Shown in pieces: positions 54,149 to 64,000 of a DNA stretch of 64,000 bases. The stretch covers positions 2,294,001-2,358,000 of the forward strand of contig JACZZP010000007.1 in NCBI GenBank assembly GCA_015183035.1, in the 5' to 3' direction. The number at the start of each line of letters is the position of its first letter. Within the stretch, counting starts at the first letter, position 1. Source of the DNA: Meloidogyne chitwoodi (taxonomy: Eukaryota > Nematoda > Chromadorea > Rhabditida > Meloidogynidae). Made by a program: the position numbers and the translations under genes. The notes under the pieces are model-generated. The model was not told the DNA's origin and did no database searches. It was given only the letters and a program-made list of their open reading frames with translations.

Positions 54149-57100
54149 ATGCTGCTGGTTGTGATTTTTGGCTGGCCTTTGGCCGCCCACAACCACTCTT
54201 CTATATAACTATAAATGGCCTACGGCTTTTAGTAAATTTATTGTTTTTAGTTGTTTTTTGCTGCTGCAAAATAATTATTTTTAACAAAAACAATTTAATT
54301 AAGAAAAACTGAAAAAATAAAAAATTGTCAGAATTTTTAAAAAAAGACGAAAAATCAGAAATTCTGATTCGTTAAATTCTGATTTTTTAATTCTGATTTT
54401 CTAATATTCCGAATCAGAATGTTAGAAAATCAGAATTTTTAAAAATTATAAAAAAATAAAAATACAAAAAATTAGACGGAAAATTTAATATTTATTTTAT
54501 AAATGTCTCTACTGGAAAAAGAACTCTAGGGGCTGTATGTATTTTCTTATTTAGGTTTATTTAGTTGCGTGCTGAAGAAGTTTTCTTAGGGAAAAGGAAA
54601 AAAGGAAATGCAGCGGTTGGTATTTAAATGAAAAAAGGGTAAAATAAGATTAGAGAACGGGGAATAAGAATCTAAAATTTAAAATGTTGAGGTCCAGAAA
54701 ATAGCCTCTGACACTGAATTAGAGGCAATGAACTGTCCCCTATAAATTAATTATACCGAACTGTCCTCAATTAAAAAAAATCGAAAAGATCATTAACACA
54801 AAAAAGTTGGTAAAAAATAAAAGTATTTGATTTAGTAAAACAGTCTCAGTGAACGCGAAATATGATAGGAAAAAGAGACAAATTTCTTTAACAAAAGTGA
54901 AAAGCGCAAAACAAAATAATAAGCAAAAATAACAAAACTAACAACACAAAAACATTGAAAAATGAGAAAATTTTGAAAAAACTAAAAAAAAAGAAAATGC
55001 GCGACTTTAAAGAAGCAAAAATGGCATAAAAAGAGAAACAAAAACCCAAAGTTTTTGAAAGCGTAGGAGGAAAAAATAAAAGAAAAAAGGGAAAAGCGGT
55101 GCGTGCGCGAGAAAAAAAGGAAGAAAAGTATAATAAGTACAATATATATCCTCCAAAAAAAATTTTTTTTACTCATTGGCTTTTACGCATTCATCACATA
55201 AAAACGGCCAAGTCAAATTCATTGCTGACTTTAGTATATAAGCAATAGATATATTATACTCTAAAAAAGCTTTATTATAAAAGCGGCAAAAGGGCTCTGT
55301 TTTTGCTACTTCTCTTTCCCGTTAGCTTGAAAAATGAGGGAAAAGCAAATAAAAATAGCGAAGGAAAAGAAGCAGAGAAAATAAAAGAAAGGAAAGAAAA
55401 GGAATTCACACCAAAAAATTTTTTTTGTTTGTTTGCCTGTTGAAGAAAACCAAAAAAGAGTGCCGATGACATTGCCCCCAACAACGGTTTGATATTTTTC
55501 AAGTTTTTTTCTTGTTTTCTCTCTCGATCCGTCATGGATGGCTAGGCTATGGGAAAAGAGAAGAGAAAGGGAAGGAAATGGAATGTAGGAGAGAACTGCT
55601 GACAGACAACAAACAATTCATTTGTGGCGAAAAAAGCTTTTTTTCATTGGGCAATAAAGGGAGAGTTAGAAAAAAAAAGAAAAAGCGGATAAGAGATAAA
55701 GAAAAAGAGGTCGTTAGAGTCTAACCCTTTTTAGACAATTTCGAGTAATAGTGTAAAAAGGATAAAAATGTTTCAAAATGGTAAAATTTGAAAAAAAATT
55801 ATATTCAAAAAAATTTAACCTCCAAATGTTCTGAAAAATAAAATTTTTGGCCATAGGGTGAAGCTTTAAAGATGAAGAGAAATATATCCTTTGTTTTGCT
55901 GCCAAATGAGATTTTGTAAGAAAAGAATTGAGAAGAATAGAAAGGCAAGAATATTTAAATAAGACAAGACAAAATGTCATCAAGTAAAATTAAAAAATGT
56001 CACAAGAGGAAAATAAAAGAGTTTCGCCAGTGATGGGAAAGTTCCAGTTCCAGTTCCGGAACTATGGAACTACCAAATTTCTGGAACTGATTTGGAACTG
56101 GAACTATGGAACTGGTTGATTATTGGAACTGGAACTTGTTCCAGAACTAGTTCCGGAACTAGAACTGGTCCGGAACTAGTTCCTCACCCCACAATAGTTC
56201 CAGAACTGGAACTATGAAAATTAAAAATGCAGTTCCGGAACTGGAATTAGTTCCGTGGAAATTTTGGAACTTTCCCATCACTGGTTCTCGCGCGTTAAAG
56301 AAAAAGTTTAGAAACAAAAACATTTTGAAAATTTTTTTTTCTGAGGACACTTGGATACATAAATAAAACTTAAGTGGGCATTGTCGCATAAAAAAAGTAA
56401 AATTAAAAAAAAAAGACGGGAAAAAGTTGACCAAGAGCAGCCTTTTTTACTTAAAAGTTTATTCATTACTTTCGCTTAAAATATCCTTTTATTTATATAA
56501 GAGAAAAAAATATTTAAAAAATTCTTAAGGGAACAGAAATATTTTAATTAAAAAAAATTTCTCCAAATTTAATCACCCAAAATTCTATAAAACCAAAGGT
56601 ATTTAAAAAATTCAGATTGGTTAAAAATTCAAGCTTTATAAATTATTTTTCTGATGTAATAAGTAAAAAGGTAGATATATGAGAGCAATCGATTTTCACC
56701 ATTAAGCTTATATCCCACACAAAATGATTTTAAAGCAGCCGGATCAGAGGCGGTTTGCTCTTCCTTTTCTTCTGCTACTACTTCCCACCCTCACAAAGTT
56801 GTCTAAAGAACTTTAAAAAAGAAGAAAAATGAGGGCTAAATAGAAGATAAAGAGGTAAAGAAAATCCAGTAAATCAAGACCTAATTGATCAAAAGGACAT
56901 TTGAGTCTTACGAGAACAACTGAGTTGATATAGTCAGACTCTATTGGTAAAAGTTTCAATTTTCATATTAGAGTCAGAAAAGAGATTGTGATATATTTTT
57001 GGGTCACTAGAGTCTCAAGAGTCTAGATCTTTATTATAAATTCCATATCTTGGGGCCATTAGAGTCTCAAGAAACACATAAGTATGTCAATACTCAAAAT

Positions 57101-57626
57101 CAATCAGACTCTAGTGATCCACAGGTTGTTGATCTTCTGGATTAAAGCTAAAAAGATTTGTTTGTTCCCGCATTCCTTTAACTCTTCTACATATATCCCT
57201 CTTCCAATCTTTTCCATTGTGTTCTGTGTCTATTGGTTGCCTTTACACAAAGACAAAAATCTCAGCTTTATAAAACAAAAACAGAAGAAAAAAAAGCACA
57301 CCAACAAAATGTGGATAATGGAAGAAGAGGGAAATATCTGTAAATAAATAAATTTTAGAAACTAGCGGTTGGTAAAATAAAAGAAATTCATCTCTTCTTT
57401 ATGCAAGCAAAAAAAATTGAAATTATATGTAGCAGGAGGGTTTCTAGGAAATTATTTAAAAGAATTTTGAGGATAATTTTTTTAATTGAAAAAATAAAAT
57501 ATTCTTTATACTTTTTTCTAACAAAATATATCATTAAAAATATTACAAAATTATGGCAGGCATAAAAATTGTTAAAAAAACAAATATTTTTTCAGCTCTT
57601 TTTGCAAGCAAAAGCGCGCACTTATG
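54149..57626. other. Gene-free region upstream of jph-1
   Basis: About 3.5 kb. No supported genes; the open frames at 54888-55535 are Phe- or Lys-rich low complexity on purine/pyrimidine-biased sequence. It contains the TTCTGATT cluster (54340-54430), the GTTCC-rich inverted element at 56027-56284 and a group of CATTAGAGTC/AGACTCTAGTG motifs at 56895-57120. Confidence 0.55.
56027..56284. mobile_element. 258-bp element with perfect 20-bp ends and GGAACT repeats (hAT-like MITE)
   Basis: CCAGTGATGGGAAAGTTCCA (56027-56046) is the exact reverse complement of the right end (56265-56284). The interior is a run of GTTCCAGTTCCGGAACT-type palindromic words. The ends begin CAGTG, as in hAT transposons, and the flanks GTTTCGC and GTTCTCGC may be a decayed 8-bp duplication. 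No coding sequence. Confidence 0.85.
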
Positions 57627-60600
57627 TCAGCCACAACCACCTAAAATATTAAAAAATTTTTTTTAATTTTCAATAATAAAAAGGATAAACTAACCACATC
57701 CACCGCATCCTCCACAACCACCTAAAAATGTGTTGGAATTATTTTGAAACTTCAAAAAATATTAAATTACCACAACCGCCACAAGCACCACAGGCTCCAC
57801 AAGCACCGCATGCACCTTTAAAAATTTTTTTTTTATTTTTAGTGTTACAAAAAGGGTTTTTTCTTCAGTTTAATAAAATTGATTAAAATCGCTTTTAAAT
57901 AAAAAGTACCACAAGCTCCTCCATCTCCCCCTGCATCACATTCACCACCGCCACTCTCAGCAACACTGCACATATTCATATATAAAATTGGCAAAAATTC
58001 AGTTCCGCTATAATCATTTTGTTGATGTCTTTGGGCTGCGCTAAGCAAACGATTTGAGGGTAGGGGACGCCCTGAAAAAATAAAAAAATTTTTTTTAATT
58101 TTCTCTACCATAGCCGCAAGCAACGGTCATCGGCCAACGTTGACACTAAAATAAAAAAAAATAATTTTATAATCAATTTTATGAATAGTATTTACCTGAT
58201 GTCCAACCTTAGGTGCGTCTTTAGCATTTCTTACTTTATCTGAAAAAAAAATTTTTCACAGCTTTTAAGCGTCACCAGAAGATACCCAAAATGTAAAAAA
58301 GCTCCTGGTTGGATTAAAATTAATAACCTGGATTGCATAAAATAAAAAGTGTTCCAATTCCAAAAATACAAGCTAAATGTTCAGCTATTTGGGTCGACCG
58401 ACAATGCATTCTGCGACCATTTAATTGTGCTTGAGCATCTTAAGAAAAAATAAAAGTTTTTTAAACAATTTTAAACCTCCAATACTGAAAACAGTAGAAC
58501 CATTAGTTCCAGGAAGTTGAAACTTCTGAACTGTATTTCTCAACAAATTGAAAAGCTCAACGTTTAATGCACCAGGAGCACCGCTTAAACCCTAAAATGT
58601 TTAAAACACTCTAAAATTTAAATTTCCCATTTTGTCCAATTGGCAATTTATAAAATATGTTAATTAAATAAATCATTTTAATTTCCCATTTTTATGCAAA
58701 AGAAAGAGAGTGAAAAGCAAAGAGAGAGTGTGTAACTTAGAGATTTTCTCTGCTTGCATGAATACAAAATTACTCTATAGTTTTAGTTCGCGCTTAAAGG
58801 TTAAGGTAAAAATATTTAAATAAATATTTCTTTTGCCACCGTCTTCGGTTAAAAACCCAGTACATAAGGTATGGGTGTTTCAAGCTCTCAATTAGTGGCT
58901 TAAATAAATTTTGGAAATGTCTTGCATCTGCTGGACTTAAAAATTTAAAACTAGATCAGTTTGTTGGTTATTTTGCTGCAAAAATTTTGAATTTTTGTAG
59001 AAAATTTTCTACTCTAACACTGCAAAACCTTATTTTTTACCTTATGATATCTATCTCCGGCTTGCTTTCTTACAAAACCCTGCCAACGTCCTTTTAGAAT
59101 AGCAAAATCTCCATCACGATTAAGTACAATAAATGCACGTTCATCAGTCGCTGGATGAGAAATGTTTGGCAAAAATTGCTAAAAAATAAAAAGTTAAAAA
59201 ATAAATTTTTTTAACCAAATTAGCATCTAATTGTTGTTTTGATGGCAATGAATCCGCCCCAATCAGGTGAGCCATGCAGAGAAGACGTTGTTCTGTTCCA
59301 AATACCAAAATCATTGCTTTAAAGAAATCTTTTTTAAAAATAAAATTTAATAAACATACAAAGGAGTAAAGGAGCACTATGAACCACTTGTACAAAATAT
59401 TTGGTACCATCCCGAACATCGACTAGACTTAAAAAAATAAAACAATTAATTTAGCAAAAATGTCGATTTTTGTGGATTTAAAAACCAAAACATTGAAAAT
59501 AGGAAAATATTTTACTTGTGTACTGCAACATATATTTTCGCCCCAGACTGTAATTGACAACGATTTAAGGCTGCTGCGTGACAAAGAGTCCAAAAACGAG
59601 TGTCTTCGGACGAAAGCTGTTGTTCCTTATATTCCCCCGCTTTTAACTCCAATTCTCGATTTAGTGAAACACTAGAAAAAAAATTTTTTCAAATTTATAT
59701 TTTTACCTTGTTGTAATATTCATTTTAGCATGTTCTCCATTTAAATTTTCCAATAAAAGTTGAACTATATTTTGTGAAGCTTTTGTGTTAATATTAGTAT
59801 TAGAAGATATTTGTAGAGGTAATAACTTTAAAATTTTTTTTTTTAATTTTTTCTTTTAATTTTTTCTTTTTATTTTTTAAATTAATTAACCTTATCCAAC
59901 GGCAAACGAACCTGAAAATTAAAATAATTCTTCGATAAAATCATTTATTTTACTTTTAATTTAACCAAATCTCTCTTGTGTAAAAAAACTTTATCAAAAA
60001 GTTGTAAATCAACAATTAATTCTTTTGCATTTTTTCTCTCAAAAGGGAATTTAACAATAGAGGGAAGTTGTTGGGTAGAAGAAATAAAAGAAGATAAATT
60101 ATTTGATGTTGATCTTGCTGTATTGTTTGTAGTAGAATTTGTTGAAGAAGAAGATGATGAAGAGGCTGAACCTGTTGAAAAAATAAATAATATTGAGACT
60201 CTATTGTCAGTTTGTGGAAAAATGGAATTTCGCTTCCAACTGACCTGTTGAATCTTTTGAACATCCATTTGTTTGTTTTTGATGTTTTTTATTATTTTTT
60301 ATATTGTTATTGTTTGTGTGTTGTAGACATTCAAGTCCATTTGGATTTGGTTGCCAAATAAGTGAAAAAGAAGGCCTTGTCACCTTTTTAAATTTAAATT
60401 ATCAAAAGAAAACCCGTTGAATATAAGGTTCGAAAAAACGATAGAATATATGAAAATTTTCGGTAAAGGATCAAGATCCGCCCACCTTATCATAAAATGG
60501 ATTGGACGTTTCGGTGCGAGTTCTTTAGTGCCGCACCAAAATGTCCACGAAAATTAAAATTTTTTAATTTAAAATTTTTACTTGTTTATCCCACAATTGA

Positions 60601-62680
60601 GCACTAAATGTGCTAATCTTTTTTCTTCCATAACGAAGTTTTAATCTTAGCTGTTCTCTTTGAACAGGTAATTCTTTTAAGACAATGGAAGGAATGTGAA
60701 TATGTCCATAAGCAAGATTCGAAGAATTACTGCTTTCTTCATCAGATTCAAGGCAAAGAAAGGCTGGGGCATTATGTCCTCTAAAAAATTAAAAAAATTT
60801 TTTTGGTCACTTCGGTGCAAAAATTTTTGGCCGCTTCAGTGCCAAATTTTTTTTGTTCCATAAAATTTAACAGTAATATTTTTGTAAAAATAAAAAGACT
60901 AACCTAAACATACAGCCTCTTCGCCAAAAATTATTTTTGAAGTGTGAAGTCCAAGCTTTTTTTGTAAAAGCCTCCCCACGCAATAATTTGCTTCCCTTGT
61001 TGCGATCATTAACAGAATCATCATGCTTAAGTAGAGAACCAAATATTGCAGTACAATTCTTTAAAAATAAATTTTTAAAATTTGTAGTTGGACGTTTCAG
61101 TGCGAAATTTTTGAGTGCGCACCGAAAGTCCTAAACTTTATAATGCGCTGAAATGTCCGAAATCTCTATTTTATCCCAAAGCTCCAAGTTATCACTCATC
61201 ACCATTTCTCGAAGGGTTGGGATAACAAAGAGGTTTTTAGAGAATAAGTGAAAATTACTCTAAAATATTCTTCTGGGTGAACTTGATGTGTATGCCAAAC
61301 AAGATCAAAATCATAACAAGGAGTTAAAAATTGGTCAGAATAAGTTTGCTTTAATTGAAGAAAATTAATATAACGATCAATTGCTTCATTTAAAAAACGT
61401 GGAGCAGTGTAGTGTGGCAGAGATACCTTTAAAAATAATTTAAATTTTAACTCTCGTTATAGGGACACTTCGGTATATTGAAAACAAAAATTATGAGGAC
61501 ATCCATTGGTCGATTTCTTAGGGTGTCCTTATAACGGGAGTGTCAATTAAATTATACTTGATAATTAAAATTTCGTTGTCTTTGTACAGCTTCATTAATA
61601 TCATATTTACTCTTTTGTTGGTATGGCTTTGAACTACTTGATAAAAATTCATAAGGCTCTTCAGGACAAAATTCATTCCAAGTTGAAACTGACTATTTAT
61701 AAATATTTTAATTAAAAAATTTTTTTATTATTTTATTTTTACCTGTTCATATCTTTGCTGAATCTAAAAAATTTTTTTTTAATAATTTTAAAGATATTTT
61801 TCAATTAAATTAGGGAAACATAAAGAAAAAATTTTTTTGACCATTTTTACTTTTGACCATTTTTAATAAGTTCTTACCTCATCAGCACTTAACAATTTAT
61901 GATCTATTACAGTACCACAAATTGATAAACAATCTTCACGGTAAGAAACAGGACAGAGCATATGAACATGCCAAACCCAATGAACATCCAAAGGGGGAAT
62001 ATTAAGTAAATCTGGCTTTGATGCCTTTTTTAAAAAAATTAAAAAAAATTAATAAAATGCAAAAGATCAATTTTTAATCATTCTACCTGAGCAGGTAACC
62101 AATAACATTCATATCTTCTAATTGCATTAGACACAACAATTCTATCATAAAGTACTGAGGCTTTTCTGTCTATCATTCTGAGGAAATTTACCTTTTAAAT
62201 TAATTAATTAACCCAAAAGATCAGCACTAATTTTATGTGTTGATCTTTTGGGTTAAAATTAAAAAATTAAAGAAGAGTTAATTAAAGGAGAGACAGAGAA
62301 ACAAGCAAATAACAGTTATAAAGACAACAATGGCAGAGAACAATAGGAGTGTCCTTATAACGGGATTTTTAAAATAAATATTTTTTACCTCTCTTTGACA
62401 TGCAGTTAATAAATCCAAGGTTATACAGTTACGCTAAAAAATAAAAATACCAAAAAGGACATTAGAGTCTTATTAAAAATTTTATTTCATTTTTTACCAT
62501 TTGTTCATGAGTAGATTTTAATGAAGGAAGCAAAATTTGTTTAAAATCATCATCAACCTCTTGTATAATTGTTGGAGGAATAATAATTGTTTTTTCTTTT
62601 AAATTTTCATTTTGTTGTAATTTTAAACAATTTTCAGGTTCAATACTTTTTGAATTTTTTGTTGAATTTTCAGTACCCAT
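57627..62680 (-). CDS. GRDP/DUF1399-like protein with Gly-Cys tail
   Basis: Twenty-five exons from 62680 to 57627 join in phase to about 890 residues. Exons: 62498-62680, 62389-62433, 62087-62191, 61878-62024, 61743-61763, 61558-61692, 61259-61426, 60904-61058, 60582-60780, 60245-60383, 59954-60171, 59891-59911, 59707-59825, 59516-59671, 59360-59427, 59216-59316, 59041-59178, 58477-58591, 58328-58438, 58196-58239, 58109-58145, 57910-58071, 57771-57815, 57695-57721, 57627-57640. The N-terminal third has the DUF1399 signature: PPLDVHWVWHVHMLCPVSY, RQRNFNYQVSLPHY, DFDLVWHTHQVHPEEY. The middle has a C2-like stretch and a Ser-rich insert. The end is built of GGC and GAC triplets (CGACGACGACGGCGGCGGCGGCG) spread over four micro-exons. 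Plant GRDP proteins of this family act in stress responses; the nematode role is unknown. Confidence 0.75.
60495..60555. repeat. GGACGTTTCGGTGCG hairpin in intron 9 of the GRDP-like gene
   Basis: GGACGTTTCGGTGCGAG faces GCCGCACCAAAATGTCC around TTCTTTAGT. Relatives lie at 60805-60845, 61091-61132, 47283-47310, 30043-30090, 21443-21460 and 20730-20745. The scattered pairs are always built on the same TTTCGGTGC word. Confidence 0.6.
61450..61541. mobile_element. Inverted-repeat element with TTATAAGGACAC ends, copy 2
   Basis: CTCTCGTTATAGGGACACTT at the left and GGGTGTCCTTATAACGGGAG at the right are inverted, about 92 bp apart end to end, in intron 6/7 of the GRDP-like gene. Internal GAGGACATCCATTGGT parallels CACATTGGTTAT in the copy at 41862-42029. 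Confidence 0.65.
62212..62257. repeat. Hairpin of TAACCCAAAAGATCA
   Basis: TAACCCAAAAGATCAGCAC pairs with GTTGATCTTTTGGGTTA around ATTTTATGT, a near-perfect stem of about 18 bp in an intron of the GRDP-like gene. The same GATCTTTTGGG word occurs at 12640-12780, 38860 and 8075. Confidence 0.7.
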
Positions 62681-64000
62681 TAGAGTCTGAAATTTTTAAA
62701 TAAATTTTAGGCAACTTTTAGGTAAATTAGAACAATTTAAAAATAAATATTAAATTAAAAGTATATTTTTTATAAAAACCAGTTTTTGGGGGATGGCAGC
62801 GTTGGGACAAGAGTTGATAACTCACCTTAGTCAGTGATAATATTTAAAGAAAATAATTTTTTTTTAATTTAATTAATTTAAAATTTAATTTTAAAATTAA
62901 TAAAAGATTTTATTTGATCTAAGAATTGAAATAAAAAATTTTAAATAATTACTCCAACTAGTAGCTTTTAAAAAACAATGTTTAGTCACAGCCTAATTTA
63001 AAAAGCTATAAGATGGTTATTTAAAAAAATTATTTTTATAAAATTAAAAAAATAAATTTCAGACTCTAATGGACTTGAGTTAAAAAAATAAAAGTCAAAT
63101 AAATTTAAAAAATTTAATTTAATCGATCAATGAAAAAATAAAAAAATAAATTTTTTTATTTTCTCCGTCTTGGCACATAATTTTCTCTTTTAAGCTTTTT
63201 TTTAAAAAAAAAGAGAAGAAAAGCTTTATATAAAAGTTGAGACGAAAATAAAGGCAATCCTTGCGTCAGAGAAAAAAAATCCTTAAGGCACATTTTTCTG
63301 GAAAATTTTTTTTTCTCTTTTTTCTTTTATTAATGCTTTTATTTTTTTCTTCTTTTTATTTTTTATATACTTAAAGCTAAACACATCAATTTGCCTTTTA
63401 TATTCCCTCCCTTAAATCCCAGCCTTTTTTACTTTGAAAATTTGAGTCTACTCAGAAAAACAATTTTTTTGACATTTTACTATTAGAGTCTGGGAAGGTA
63501 ATTAGAGTATTTAAATATTTCTACCATAATTGTCATTAAAGTATAAAAATCATACTCAAATGGACCAATTTAGTAACATAAAAGTTTAAGACTCTAATGG
63601 CACTTTGGTGAAAATAATTATAATATTCACTAGAGTCCGAACTAAAAGAAAGATTAAAATAAAAAGTAATCTATTATTGTCTCAAGTTGATTACATTTTT
63701 GAGACTCAAATGAACCTAATTCAGAATTTTGTGCAAAATAAATATGAAATAATTTTTTAAATTATTCAAGCCAAGTTTTAACACCAATTAGAATGAAAAA
63801 GGAGAAAATATATTTTTACAAACTGAAAAAGACGTAAAAAAGTGTTTTCTATGCATTTCCGGAACACAATAAAAAATGGCATTTGACAAGAAAATTAGAG
63901 GAAAATTTAATATTTTGGGAATAAAAATATGTAGAAAAAATGGGTAAATTAGATTTCAACTTTTTTGAGAAAATTAGACTTAAAAATTGAATGTCCAAAA
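62681..64000. other. Intergenic region at the right edge
   Basis: No coding sequence recognised. It contains copy 3 of the short AACTAGTAGCTTTT element (62948-63013), several AGACTCTAATG motifs (63061, 63482, 63591, 63630), and a strong AAGCTTTT hairpin at 63190-63225 (TTTTCTCTTTTAAGCTTTTT against AAAAAGAGAAGAAAAGCTTT). Confidence 0.55.
62948..63013. repeat. Short inverted-repeat element, copy 3
   Basis: Begins ACTCCAACTAGTAGCTTTTA and ends TTTAAAAAGCTATAAG, matching the ends and spacing of the copies at 22240-22310 and 22921-22985, 40 kb away. Confidence 0.6.

Noticed and set aside
54888..55535. Several overlapping minus-strand frames rich in Phe
   Set aside because: Artefacts of purine-rich plus-strand sequence; no conserved features.
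59976..60251. Plus-strand 91-residue frame opposite the GRDP-like gene
   Set aside because: It is the antisense of exons 10-11, whose minus-strand reading is supported by phase and flanking exons.

Overview
The window reads as nuclear DNA of a nematode, most likely a very AT-rich plant-parasitic tylenchid such as Meloidogyne. That placement is inference; the sequence proves only an intron-rich animal genome with nematode-type gene content. Introns begin with GT, end in U-rich TTTTNAG acceptors and are mostly 40-400 bp. The recognisable proteins match Caenorhabditis-type orthologues: DIP2, LC8 dynein light chain, NPL4, CSK, RAB-33, PPME1, UNC-64 syntaxin with alternative membrane anchors, and junctophilin. 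All exon models were assembled by hand from reading frames and splice sites, and checked for phase.

Layout. 1-438 (-) is the 5' end of a DIP2 gene. 2003-5880 (+) holds dlc-1 and npl-4 in tandem, possibly an operon. 6300-7813 (-) is a MADF/BESS transcription factor. 8870-9098 (+) is a 61-residue membrane micropeptide. 9963-12056 (+) is a CSK-type tyrosine kinase with no visible SH3 domain. 12057-23851 is an 11.8-kb gene-free, repeat-rich stretch. 23852-28207 (+) is an unrecognised single-pass membrane protein. 28976-29508 (+) is a small secreted eight-cysteine protein. 30.2-32.6 kb holds broken coding fragments, including a LAMTOR3-like remnant, beside two abutting GC-rich minisatellites.

The minus strand then carries RAB-33 (33495-34769), a minimal GKAP-domain protein (35526-36450), a DEK-C/SWIB chromatin protein (36773-38634) and a small basic membrane-anchored protein (39445-40075). 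PPME1 follows at 40404-41796 (+). The last three large genes are all on the minus strand: unc-64 (42088-46368), jph-1 (49948-54148) and a GRDP/DUF1399-like gene with a Gly-Cys tail (57627-62680).

The genes do not form one pathway. Several touch membrane traffic and signalling: syntaxin, Rab, dynein light chain, junctophilin and a lysosomal Ragulator remnant. The non-genic part is rich in small mobile-element-like structures: inverted-repeat elements in introns, six tRNA-like A-box/B-box units, and several short motifs scattered in both orientations. These families, the secreted cysteine-rich protein and the split LAMTOR3-like locus are the least expected parts of the window.
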